Source: Saprospirales bacterium
GTDB lineage: Bacteria > Bacteroidota > Bacteroidia > Chitinophagales > Saprospiraceae
Direction of reading: 5' to 3'
Length of the DNA stretch: 10,702 bases
Assembly: GCA_003448025.1 (NCBI GenBank)
Contig: DLXL01000275.1
Coordinates: 9,612-20,313 of the forward strand
Made by a program: the position numbers and the translations under genes. Position 1 is the first letter of the stretch, and each line of letters opens with the position of its first letter. Positions 1 to 6,694 of the stretch are shown here, piece by piece. The notes beneath the pieces were generated by a model, which did not search any database, was not told the origin of the DNA, and saw only the letters and a program-made list of their open reading frames with translations.

Positions 1-198
1 ATGGGCATATTCGCCAATACGAAGCTGCGGATCCCAGCAGTTGGAGGCAATTTCCCGGAAAAAAGTGTTGCCTTTCATCATACGGGCAAATCCCGGAATA
101 TGGTGCTCCAGGTGTATAAATTCTCCATACCCGAATTTGTCGGCGAAGTTGGGCAGCCGCTCGGGCAGGATATGCGTGTGCATGTCAATCTTTTTCAT
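1..198 (-). CDS. ACMSD-type metal-dependent decarboxylase (amidohydrolase 2), N-terminal fragment cut by window edge
   Basis: The minus strand reads 66 codons from an ATG at 198 down to the window edge without a stop. The protein opens MKKIDMHTHILPERLP, followed by FGYGEFIHLEHH, then FFREIASNCWDPQLRI. The H-x-H pair at residues 7 and 9 is the first metal-binding motif of the amidohydrolase-2 family. The FGYG..H..HH and NCWDP.-.RI blocks are characteristic of 2-amino-3-carboxymuconate-6-semialdehyde decarboxylase (EC 4.1.1.45), which acts in the cytoplasm in the kynurenine/tryptophan degradation pathway. The rest of the roughly 330-residue family length lies outside the window, so the catalytic Asp and later His ligands cannot be checked. 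It is transcribed divergently from the LVIVD-repeat gene, with 119 bp between start codons. I found no clear TAnnTTTG box for it in that gap. Confidence 0.85.
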   Translation of the reverse strand, partial: MKKIDMHTHILPERLPNFADKFGYGEFIHLEHHIPGFARMMKGNTFFREIASNCWDPQLRIGEYAH

Positions 199-288
199 CG
201 GAGCAATGATAAGGCGGTTTTGGGGAATTTCTTTCGTCTTTCGCTGACAATGAGGCAAAGGAATTCAGCCGGCGTATGGAGGAAAGAA

Positions 289-296
289 TACCTTTG
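289..296 (+). promoter_or_regulatory. Predicted Bacteroidota -7 promoter box (TACCTTTG)
   Basis: TACCTTTG is an exact match to the Bacteroidota housekeeping -7 consensus TAnnTTTG and lies 21 bp upstream of the ATG at 318. A good -33 TTG is not visible at the expected distance. If it is used, transcription would begin around 301-303. That rules out the upstream in-frame ATG at 276 and supports 318 as the start of the following gene. Confidence 0.45.
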
Positions 297-317
297 CTGT
301 TGAAAATCCTTCTTGTG

Positions 318-1688
318 ATGAAAAAACTGTTCGTATTTCTGTTTCTGACCTTCTGCATGTTCAGCCAAATGACCGCTCAAGGCGGTTATGCGTTTCAACA
401 ATTAAGTCATTGGGACGACAATTCACTCCCCATTTCCTCTCCCAATAATCTGAAATTACAATACAGCGGTTGCTGGGGGATTGCCGTGAATGGGCATGAA
501 TACGCCGTAGTAGGCGGCGCCGAGCATGTCCTGTTCTTTGATATTACCAATCCTACAGCCCCTGAGCTGGTGGGCAAGTTTCAGGGAACAGCCAATACGG
601 TATGGCGCGAATTTAAATCCTACAAAAATCGCATTTACGCCGTTTCTGATGGCACTACGGAAGGACTCATGATTTTCGACATGAGTCATGCCGAGGATAC
701 CATTGTGCGCAGTTACTGGAGCAATGCCATTTTCGAAAAAGCACATACCATCACCCTGGACACTACTTCCGGTCGCATTTACCTCAACGGAGGCAGCGCT
801 AACGAGGGTATAATGGTGCTGGATGTGAGTCAGAATCCGGATCAGCCAACCTTTATTACCCATGCCAGCTTCCAGGGCGGTGGCCTGCACGATTCCTATG
901 TGCGCAACGATACGATTTATGCCTCCTCCGGCTACGATGGATACTATATCTATGATATGACCAACCCGCTTGCGCCAAATTTGCTGGCACAAATCAATAC
1001 CGGAGGCTATAACCACAACTCCTGGCTGAATGCAGCAGGTACGCATGCCTATTACACCGAGGAAATTCCAGCTGGCAAGCCCGTGCGGATCATCGACCTT
1101 CAATTGCTTTCTTTAGGCGAGATTGAGGAAGTTGGTGGGTTTTTAGATAAATTTTCTATTGACAATGGCGACAAAACGGCCATTCCACACAACGTCTACA
1201 TCAAAGACAATATCCTGTTCAACTCCCAATACGAAGACGGATTGCTGGCCTACGATATCAGCAATCCCACCCAGCCTGTTTTACTGGCTCAATACGATAC
1301 CCATCCGGAAAACGCGGTTTATAATGGTTATTTCGGCAACTGGGGCAATTACCCATGGCTACCTTCCGGCAACATCATTACCTGTGATATGCAAAATGGG
1401 TTGTACATCTTGTCGCTCAACCCTTCGGTGAAAACCCAGGAACCAACAGAGGCCCTTGCCGTTCAGGTGCAGCCCAATCCGGTACAGGATCAGCTTACGA
1501 TCCAGGTGCCACAACAGGGCCTCCGTTGGTTCCTGACCAATCCTGCCGGTCAGTGTTTACTGTTTGGTCAGATCAACCAGTCTGAGGAAACCACCGTTTC
1601 GCTAAAACAGGTGCCTGCCGGCCTGTATTTTCTCCATGTACAAAGCGCAACCGGCAGGGAGGTGGTGAAGAAGGTGGTGAAGGAGTAG
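318..1688 (+). CDS. Secreted LVIVD-repeat, choice-of-anchor B family protein with C-terminal T9SS type A sorting domain
   Basis: This is a 456-residue exported protein. Residues 1-21 (MKKLFVFLFLTFCMFSQMTAQ) are a classic signal peptide, which is why I start at 318 and not at the in-frame ATG at 276: the longer form buries the signal behind 14 residues and lies upstream of the predicted promoter. The body carries at least five LVIVD-type propeller repeats, recognisable by D-[ILVM]-[ST]-[NH/Q] followed by P and a hydrophobic strand, for example VLFFDITNPTAPELVGKF, IMVLDVSQNPDQP, YYIYDMTNPLAPNLLAQI and LLAYDISNPTQPVLLAQY. The last ~75 residues, from VQPNPVQDQLTIQV to GLYFLHVQ and the lysine-rich end VVKKVVKE, match the Por secretion system sorting domain. 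The protein is therefore expected to cross the outer membrane by type IX secretion and be anchored at or released from the cell surface. LVIVD proteins are known as a family but their ligand is generally unknown. It is monocistronic here. Confidence 0.88.
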   Translation: MKKLFVFLFLTFCMFSQMTAQGGYAFQQLSHWDDNSLPISSPNNLKLQYSGCWGIAVNGHEYAVVGGAEHVLFFDITNPTAPELVGKFQGTANTVWREFKSYKNRIYAVSDGTTEGLMIFDMSHAEDTIVRSYWSNAIFEKAHTITLDTTSGRIYLNGGSANEGIMVLDVSQNPDQPTFITHASFQGGGLHDSYVRNDTIYASSGYDGYYIYDMTNPLAPNLLAQINTGGYNHNSWLNAAGTHAYYTEEIPAGKPVRIIDLQLLSLGEIEEVGGFLDKFSIDNGDKTAIPHNVYIKDNILFNSQYEDGLLAYDISNPTQPVLLAQYDTHPENAVYNGYFGNWGNYPWLPSGNIITCDMQNGLYILSLNPSVKTQEPTEALAVQVQPNPVQDQLTIQVPQQGLRWFLTNPAGQCLLFGQINQSEETTVSLKQVPAGLYFLHVQSATGREVVKKVVKE

Positions 1689-1701
1689 AAGGCGGTGTTG
1701 G

Positions 1702-1801
1702 AATATCCAATGTCCAATATCGAATGTCCAATGTCCAAGTGGTGCGGGTGCCGGGCGTCAGCACTTGGACATTGGACATTGGATATTGGATATTGGATAT
1801 T
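1702..1801. repeat. Inverted array of a 7-bp tandem repeat forming a ~39-bp stem-loop
   Basis: The left arm (1702-1740) is five tandem copies of AATRTCC (one ends in G) followed by AAGT. The right arm begins ACTT and continues with tandem copies of GGAYATT (GGACATT twice, then GGATATT four times, 1767-1808). Arms 1702-1740 and 1763-1801 pair over 39 positions with only two non-Watson-Crick positions: G1712/T1791, which is G·U in the plus-strand RNA, and G1722/G1781. The loop (1741-1762) is a GC-rich 22 nt. It begins 13 bp after the stop of the LVIVD gene and has no T-tract, so it is not a standard intrinsic terminator. It may be an interspersed intergenic repeat or an RNA 3'-end stabiliser. 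Confidence 0.85.
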
Positions 1802-1814
1802 GGATATTCATTCT

Positions 1815-1858
1815 GCGGGGCCGTAAGCCCCGCGCAGAGCAAAGGAATTGCGCGGGGC
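1815..1858. repeat. Two overlapping, mutually exclusive GC-rich hairpins
   Basis: GCGGGGC (1815-1821) pairs with GCCCCGC (1827-1833) around a 5-nt loop CGTAA. The same downstream arm, extended as GCCCCGCGCA (1827-1836), is also a perfect 10-bp partner of TGCGCGGGGC (1849-1858) around a 12-nt loop. The outer arms are themselves direct repeats: GCGGGGCCGTAAG at 1815 and GCGGGGCTGTAAG at 1852 differ by one base. Only one hairpin can form at a time. No T-tract follows. The block is noticeably GC-richer than the flanking genes. Confidence 0.7.
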
Positions 1859-2204
1859 TGTAAGATCGCGGCGGGGGATGCTGGGATGCGGTTGAGTGAA
1901 AGACCGAGCGGGGCGGAGATATTACCCAGCTGGGTTTGCTTTACGTCGAGCATTTTGCGCTCAAGGCTGGCCGGGAGGGCGGTCATTATGTGGCGGAATT
2001 GAAACTGGAATTGGAAGAATGAAATAAACCCTTAAACAGGTGACGAAAAGGGAAGGCAACAAACAAAACTGCAGCGTTTAGTTACATAGTATTAAGAAAC
2101 ATACCGTCAATTACATTAAGGTAAGATAAAGGACTATGGTATGTGCAAGAAATCCTACACATAGCACTTAGAATTCCTTGACTGAAAATCTAAAAACTTG
2201 AAGC
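1859..2204. other. Intergenic stretch without a convincing gene; possible decayed coding remnant at 1900-2022
   Basis: Up to about 2020 the DNA is GC-rich. One plus-strand frame between stops (1897-1899 and 2020-2022) reads 40 codons including GGDITQLGLLYVEHFALKAG and ending in a Glu/Leu-rich tail. The composition is protein-like, but there is no start codon and I do not recognise a family. From about 2023 onward the sequence becomes AT-rich and looks like ordinary upstream DNA for the sigma gene. A weak 6-bp inverted repeat (TATGTG 2140-2145 / CACATA 2158-2163) is the only structure I see there. Confidence 0.4.
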
Positions 2205-2233
2205 TTGATAAGACGGCTAATCTTGTACTTTTG
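2205..2233 (+). promoter_or_regulatory. Predicted Bacteroidota promoter of the sigma factor gene (TTG-N18-TACTTTTG)
   Basis: TACTTTTG at 2226-2233 matches the TAnnTTTG -7 consensus exactly, and a TTG at 2205-2207 lies 18 bp upstream, the expected place for the -33 element. Transcription would start around 2238-2241. This leaves a 5' leader of only about ten bases if translation starts at the ATT at 2251, or about 53 bases if it starts at the TTG at 2293. Confidence 0.6.
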
Positions 2234-2292
2234 ACCTTCAATTTCAGCATATTAAACCGGATCATTTCAATAGCCAATCAACAGCAGAGCTG

Positions 2293-2835
2293 TTGGAACA
2301 ATTGCGTCAGGGCAAATACGAAAGCCTGACACATATTGATGATATATGCCGGCAGAAGTTTATCGAATGGGCCCGCAAGCGTTTTATTGCTACACCCAAC
2401 GATCTTGAGGATGCCTGGCAGGAAGCTTTGGTTACATTCTACGAAAATGTGATTTCTGGCAAACTCCATTCGCTGAATTGCTCGATAGCCACCTATCTCT
2501 TTGCTGTTGCCGGTAAGTATTTATTAAACATCAACCGAAAAATGCGTCGAATATGGTGGCAGGACGATGCCGGGTTAGCCATGTTGGGGCAAAAATCAAT
2601 TAGTTTCCAGATCGAGCCGGATGTTTGGGATCATGAGAAAGATCAAGTTCATAAAGCGATGAAAGTACTCTCAGAAAAATGTAAAAAACTGCTTTTCTAC
2701 CGTCATTTTGAGGGCTATTCTATTCCGGAAATTAAAAACATGACAGATTTTGCTTCAGAAAATGCAGTAAGTGTGCATTTATTCAACTGCCTTGAAACCC
2801 TGAAAAAAACCATCAGGGGAGTGCGAAACATTTAA
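2293..2835 (+). CDS. ECF-like sigma-70 family RNA polymerase sigma factor, non-ATG start
   Basis: This is a sigma-70 family protein of 180 residues if started at TTG 2293. Region 2 is represented by the acidic DLEDAWQEALVTFYENV block (about 37-53), followed by ATYLFAVAGKYLLNINRK. Region 4 is the C-terminal helix-turn-helix around CKKLLFYRHFEGYSIPEIKN and ENAVSVHLFNCLETLKK. Length and two-domain layout fit ECF (group IV) sigma factors that redirect RNA polymerase to a small regulon. There is no usable ATG: the reading frame is open back to 2221, and the first internal Met lies after region 2. Candidate starts are ATT 2251, CTG 2290 and TTG 2293; the intervening sequence (KPDHFNSQSTAELLEQL) looks like real coding sequence, so the true start may be upstream. 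The anti-sigma-like gene follows after 10 bp, which suggests an operon. The subgroup is not assignable without a search. Confidence 0.85.
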   Translation: MEQLRQGKYESLTHIDDICRQKFIEWARKRFIATPNDLEDAWQEALVTFYENVISGKLHSLNCSIATYLFAVAGKYLLNINRKMRRIWWQDDAGLAMLGQKSISFQIEPDVWDHEKDQVHKAMKVLSEKCKKLLFYRHFEGYSIPEIKNMTDFASENAVSVHLFNCLETLKKTIRGVRNI

Positions 2836-2845
2836 TGCCTTTGCC

Positions 2846-3703
2846 ATGGAAGACATAGAATTGATAGAACAATATTTGCGAGGCGAGCTTACTCCTGAAG
2901 CTCATCAGCAATTCGAAAATCGCCTTGCAACAGATCAAAACTTGCGCCAGGAAACCGAATTGCACAGGTACGCAATATATGTTGTTCGTCAGGAAGCCCG
3001 GAATGAGTTGAAAGCAGCTCTGAAATCCAGATTGTCGCCCGGAACTTTTCAGCCGAAACGATCATTCCGTTGGCTGCTTTGGACACTTGGAATTTTGGTG
3101 GTAGCTGCCGGGGTTGTGTTTTGGAAATTCCAATACCATCAAAAGAATGATGTAGAACCATCTCAACAACTCCTTTTGCCAGATACAACGCACCGCGCCG
3201 AGTCCCCTGAAATTCCAGTCCAGGGCGCCCCTTCAATGCCCTCACCTGCTACAAACCCAGACATTCAAAGAATCTATGCTGCCAACTTTTCGCCATACAC
3301 CAGCAATGAATTACAAACCCTGGCACGAGCCGCATCGGATGATGATCCGTTCACTCAATTTGTACAGGCATACCTGAATCGGGATTTTAAAAATGCGCTT
3401 AAAAAATTTGAAATGCTCTCCGATGAAGACAAAACCAACGAAAACATCCTGTTTCTGAGAGCAAATGCACTTTTAGCTACCAACCAAGCATCCGCTGCTA
3501 TCCCGATTTTAGACAAAATTTGCTCAGATAAAACCTCAACCTATCTGCCTGATGCGCAATGGTATGCGGGACTGGCTTATTTAAAGGCAAACGATCTAAA
3601 GCGTGCCAAAAGCTATTTCAAGGAAATTGCAGCCTCCTCCCGGGGGAAACATCCATACGCCGAAAAAGCGACCAAATTGTTGAACACCGACCTCCACAAG
3701 TAA
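2846..3703 (+). CDS. Membrane-spanning anti-sigma-like protein with C-terminal TPR domain
   Basis: This 285-residue protein has three parts. Residues 1-65 are a soluble helical domain starting MEDIELIEQYLRGELTPEAH, then FENRLATDQNLRQE, the pattern usual at the cytoplasmic end of Bacteroidota anti-sigma factors. Residues 76-93 (WLLWTLGILVVAAGVVFW) are a single transmembrane helix preceded by basic residues (KRSFR), which puts the N-terminus inside. After a Pro-rich linker (about 105-140), residues ~165-285 form roughly three TPR repeats, the clearest being DAQWYAGLAYLKANDLKRAK; these would sit in the periplasm. There is no zinc-binding HxxxCxxC motif, so it is not a ZAS-type anti-sigma factor. 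The gene begins 10 bp after the sigma gene and should be co-transcribed. I infer that it tethers the sigma factor at the membrane and senses a periplasmic partner through the TPRs. A role as a plain TPR lipoprotein-like scaffold remains possible. Confidence 0.75.
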   Translation: MEDIELIEQYLRGELTPEAHQQFENRLATDQNLRQETELHRYAIYVVRQEARNELKAALKSRLSPGTFQPKRSFRWLLWTLGILVVAAGVVFWKFQYHQKNDVEPSQQLLLPDTTHRAESPEIPVQGAPSMPSPATNPDIQRIYAANFSPYTSNELQTLARAASDDDPFTQFVQAYLNRDFKNALKKFEMLSDEDKTNENILFLRANALLATNQASAAIPILDKICSDKTSTYLPDAQWYAGLAYLKANDLKRAKSYFKEIAASSRGKHPYAEKATKLLNTDLHK

Positions 3704-3713
3704 GGTTCACAGA

Positions 3714-6599
3714 TTATTCCTGCAACACAAAACCAGCCCAAAAATATGGGTTGGGATGTTTAGTACGGACAGCTGCCTGTGCTGCCCTGAATGCTTCGTG
3801 AATTTCCAATTGCTCATTCAGCCATTTTTGGTAAAACAACGTCATCAAAGTTTCTGTTTGCGCATCCGGTACTTTCCATAGCGACATGAGCAAGTATTTT
3901 GCGCCGGCAATTTTAAAGGCACGCTGTAAGCCGTACACTCCTTCATTACCCGACAAGTCTCCAAGACCAGTTTCGCAAGCCGACAAAACGACGAGTTCCG
4001 TACCAGCAAGGTTCATCAGGCTGATTTCATAAGCAGTCAGAATTCCATCCTCCATATCCGGACGAATGGGTCGACCAGTTTGCCAGGTATGGTTGGCGCC
4101 AGCCATTAATATTCCTGAACGCATCATCGGGTTTTTATTCAAAATAAAAACCGGTTGCTCTGGCTTATCATTCACCTGTTGTTCAGGGTCGGGAAAGAAA
4201 AAACCGTGTGTGGCAATGTGTAATACCCTTAGGGGAGGCAATTGCTTTAACGCGTCTTCTGAAGCGAACCATCCTGTTTTGAGGTTAGTTGTATAGCCGG
4301 CATCAGTCAATTGCCGGTTAATTTTTTGTGCTTCAGAATAGGACGCTTCAAGGTACTTCCAATAATTACGGCGTAGGGTCGAGTCAGCTTCATTGAAACC
4401 AAAACCACGGGAACCGCTGGTTATATTGATTTGAGTTTGGCCAGGGTTTGCGTTTTGGGAGACCTTCTTGTCAGGGTCATATTGAATACCGCCAAACACG
4501 GCTGCAGTTTTTGCCAACTGCGTTGGTCTATTGTCATCTCGAATTGCCAGTTGGCGTGTATTACCTGTTTTGATGAACGTAAAATGGTCGGCCAGGCGGG
4601 AGCCATCCTTAAGTTGTATTGCCTCCGGGTTGATATGGTTCAACAATCCGGACGGACTGTAATAGATGGTGGAAGCGCCTTGCAAAGCCTCTTCCATGCG
4701 TTCCCAAATTAGTTGGTACAAGCTACTTAGACCTGTAGACTGCTTATAGCTGTATAATTTGTCCGTATAATCCGACAACCAGGATTTGGAGCGAAGGGTG
4801 AGTTTCTCGAGATCGGAAGTCTTACATAAACTAACAAATCTAGGTGTTGTAGCATTATGAACCAGCACAAGGGCGGCATAAACCCGTTCTAATTTTTCGC
4901 TCGTAGAGTAATCGGTAAAGTCAATAAATTCGACAGCCGCAGATCCTGGTGGCAAAGCATGCATCACATCTTGCCAACGAATTTCTTGCCTGGCCTCAGC
5001 AAAACCGGGAAGGGATTGTAGCAGTTCTTTTTCCAGGGCAATGCCTGCAAGTTCAAGAGAGTCGGCATTCAGCAAACGTTCTGCAACCGGAATAGCATAA
5101 AGTTCACTCAGTTTTTCCTGGCATTTTTTCCATGCTTCAAATCGTTGCCTGGTGGCTTCAGGTGCAGTAGCTATCAGGTTTTGGGTAATCAATGATGATT
5201 GAAGAAAATAACCTTTTCTGAATAATTGTGCATCGTAGTATGCTTCGCAAAGGCTGTGTTGTTCCAATCCTTGAATTTTCAATAGAGGCCCAAACCAATG
5301 TTCGGACAATGAAATTGACGGCAAATATTCCATCATTTCGGACTGTGAAAAATAGGCGCCAGCGCGGTTGAGCAAGCGCTTTTCAAGGGCGGTACACGAT
5401 TCAATAAGGTTGCTCGCAGCCGTGAAGTTTCCGGTTTTATAATGCGCTTCTACCAGCCAATTCACTGTCTCCAGATAAAAATTATCAAGTTCACCAACGG
5501 CCTCCGACCATCCCTTCAAAACGCTTTCAAATACTGGAATCGCTTCTGAATACTGCTCTAGTGCATTTTTAATTACCCCAATATTGCGCCAAGCCCTGAA
5601 ATAGAGAATGGCTTTGTCATGCCCGGCTTTCTCGTAGGTAGATTTACTTTCCCAAAATGCTGCTTCGGCCTGATCATACTCTTTCAGCATGTAATGGGTA
5701 CTACCAATATTTAACAACAACTGGGCATATTCGGGGGTAGATTGTTTTTGGGCGTTTTCCAGCAGGGCTTTGGAGCGGAAATAAGTTTGTTTCGATTTTT
5801 CGTAATCGCCCTTTTCAGTATACATGTATCCCAGGTTATTGAGCACTACGGCATAGTTGGTTTGAGCCGTTTGATTTTGGGCTTCGTATTGCCGGGCTGC
5901 CTGTTCAAAGTAAGATAGTGCATCATCGCGTTGGTTTAATGCATAATTCAGTGCGCCCAGATTCACCAGTGTGACAAGGTAGCCCGGATTGTTTGTTTTT
6001 TGTTGGGCTTCCTGAATTTCCTTGGATTTCGATAACGCGGTTGCAGCGCTTTCATATTGTCCTGCATTGTAATAAATGAATGCCAGATCATCAAAAATGC
6101 CTGAGTAAGTTGGATGAGTGATCGCATTGAGTTGTTCAAACAACCGTTTCGACCGGTCATAGTACTTCAAAGCCTGCGGAATGTCTTCGAATTTCTTAAG
6201 TCGCGCATAGCTGTTTAGCAGGCGGGCAAACTGGGTGGTATTCGTATCCGGAATCGACCGGAGTACGAGCATTGCTTCCTGCAACAAGCCTTCCGCTTCT
6301 GCAAATTTCCGGGAGTCGGTTAGCATCGTGGCTTTGATTTCAATTCCCTGACAGTAGGCAGGGTGGTTTTTACCTACCACGGCAATCATTAATCCGATCG
6401 TGCTATCTATGCATAACAAGGCCTCAGCCGGTTGGGATGGATATAAATTCAGACACTTTCTACACAAGGAATCAATCAGTTGATTAGCATTATCACGGGT
6501 TACTTCGGTTGTTTGAGCCGTTAAGAAACACGGAAACCAAAGCACTAAACAACCAAAAAATAAAGAGCGAAACAAGGGAGAGTCAGGAAAGTAGTTCAT
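3714..6599 (-). CDS. Exported TPR-CHAT domain protein (caspase-like peptidase fold)
   Basis: The protein has 961 residues from the ATG at 6599. The frame continues upstream to a TTG at 6659, but that codon lies inside a promoter-like box, and only the 6599 start gives a proper signal peptide (MNYFPDSPLFRSLFFGCLVLWFPCFLTAQ, cleavage after about residue 29). Residues ~80-400 hold about seven to eight TPR repeats (e.g. VVLNNLGYMYTEKGDYEKSK, LLLNIGSTHYMLKEYDQAEA). A helical linker follows, then a CHAT domain (about 550-961). The predicted catalytic dyad of this clan CD fold is intact: His798 in LHIATHGFFF and Cys875 in VVLSACETGLG, followed by the typical GVYGLQRAFKIAGAKYLLMSLWKVPD block. Known TPR-CHAT proteins include cytoplasmic proteases activated by partners; this one should act in the periplasm or beyond. 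Its 3' end converges on the anti-sigma-like gene with 10 bp between stops. Its substrate is unknown; secreted neighbours are candidates. Confidence 0.9.
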   Translation of the reverse strand: MNYFPDSPLFRSLFFGCLVLWFPCFLTAQTTEVTRDNANQLIDSLCRKCLNLYPSQPAEALLCIDSTIGLMIAVVGKNHPAYCQGIEIKATMLTDSRKFAEAEGLLQEAMLVLRSIPDTNTTQFARLLNSYARLKKFEDIPQALKYYDRSKRLFEQLNAITHPTYSGIFDDLAFIYYNAGQYESAATALSKSKEIQEAQQKTNNPGYLVTLVNLGALNYALNQRDDALSYFEQAARQYEAQNQTAQTNYAVVLNNLGYMYTEKGDYEKSKQTYFRSKALLENAQKQSTPEYAQLLLNIGSTHYMLKEYDQAEAAFWESKSTYEKAGHDKAILYFRAWRNIGVIKNALEQYSEAIPVFESVLKGWSEAVGELDNFYLETVNWLVEAHYKTGNFTAASNLIESCTALEKRLLNRAGAYFSQSEMMEYLPSISLSEHWFGPLLKIQGLEQHSLCEAYYDAQLFRKGYFLQSSLITQNLIATAPEATRQRFEAWKKCQEKLSELYAIPVAERLLNADSLELAGIALEKELLQSLPGFAEARQEIRWQDVMHALPPGSAAVEFIDFTDYSTSEKLERVYAALVLVHNATTPRFVSLCKTSDLEKLTLRSKSWLSDYTDKLYSYKQSTGLSSLYQLIWERMEEALQGASTIYYSPSGLLNHINPEAIQLKDGSRLADHFTFIKTGNTRQLAIRDDNRPTQLAKTAAVFGGIQYDPDKKVSQNANPGQTQINITSGSRGFGFNEADSTLRRNYWKYLEASYSEAQKINRQLTDAGYTTNLKTGWFASEDALKQLPPLRVLHIATHGFFFPDPEQQVNDKPEQPVFILNKNPMMRSGILMAGANHTWQTGRPIRPDMEDGILTAYEISLMNLAGTELVVLSACETGLGDLSGNEGVYGLQRAFKIAGAKYLLMSLWKVPDAQTETLMTLFYQKWLNEQLEIHEAFRAAQAAVRTKHPNPYFWAGFVLQE

Positions 6600-6656
6600 C
6601 AAAATAAAAAAGTGGAGATAAGCCTTAAGAAAATTCAAGCCAGAGGTATAAAGATT

Positions 6657-6664
6657 CAAAAGTA
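6657..6664 (-). promoter_or_regulatory. Predicted -7 promoter box (TACTTTTG) of the CHAT gene
   Basis: On the minus strand the sequence reads GTACTTTTGA, an exact TAnnTTTG match 57 bp upstream of the ATG at 6599 and identical over 10 bases to the box in front of the sigma gene. No -33 TTG sits at the ideal 18-19 bp distance; TTGs occur 7, 13 and 25 bp upstream. It lies in the 95-bp divergent gap shared with the CARDB gene. I see no exact TAnnTTTG on the plus strand there. Confidence 0.45.
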
Positions 6665-6694
6665 CTCATTTCAATCACAATCATACATTCAATC

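Noticed and set aside
1..303. Plus-strand open frame of 100 codons at the left edge
   Set aside because: The opposite strand encodes the conserved N-terminus of an ACMSD-type enzyme over 1-198; the plus-strand product has no recognisable features.
276..317. Upstream in-frame ATG at 276 for the LVIVD gene
   Set aside because: It adds 14 residues in front of a perfect signal peptide and lies upstream of the predicted -7 box at 289-296.
456..1103. 215-codon minus-strand frame inside the LVIVD gene
   Set aside because: It is an antisense shadow of a gene with clear signal peptide, repeats and sorting domain; its own translation lacks domain features.
1573..2002. Open frames on both strands across the repeat region, with peptides such as WTLDIGYWILDIGY
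   Set aside because: They are translations of the heptamer repeat array and GC hairpins, with no signs of a real protein; repeat-derived frames of this kind are commonly spurious.
6600..6659. 20-residue N-terminal extension of the CHAT protein from a TTG at 6659
   Set aside because: The TTG overlaps the predicted promoter box, and the extension would precede a normal signal peptide that starts with ATG at 6599.
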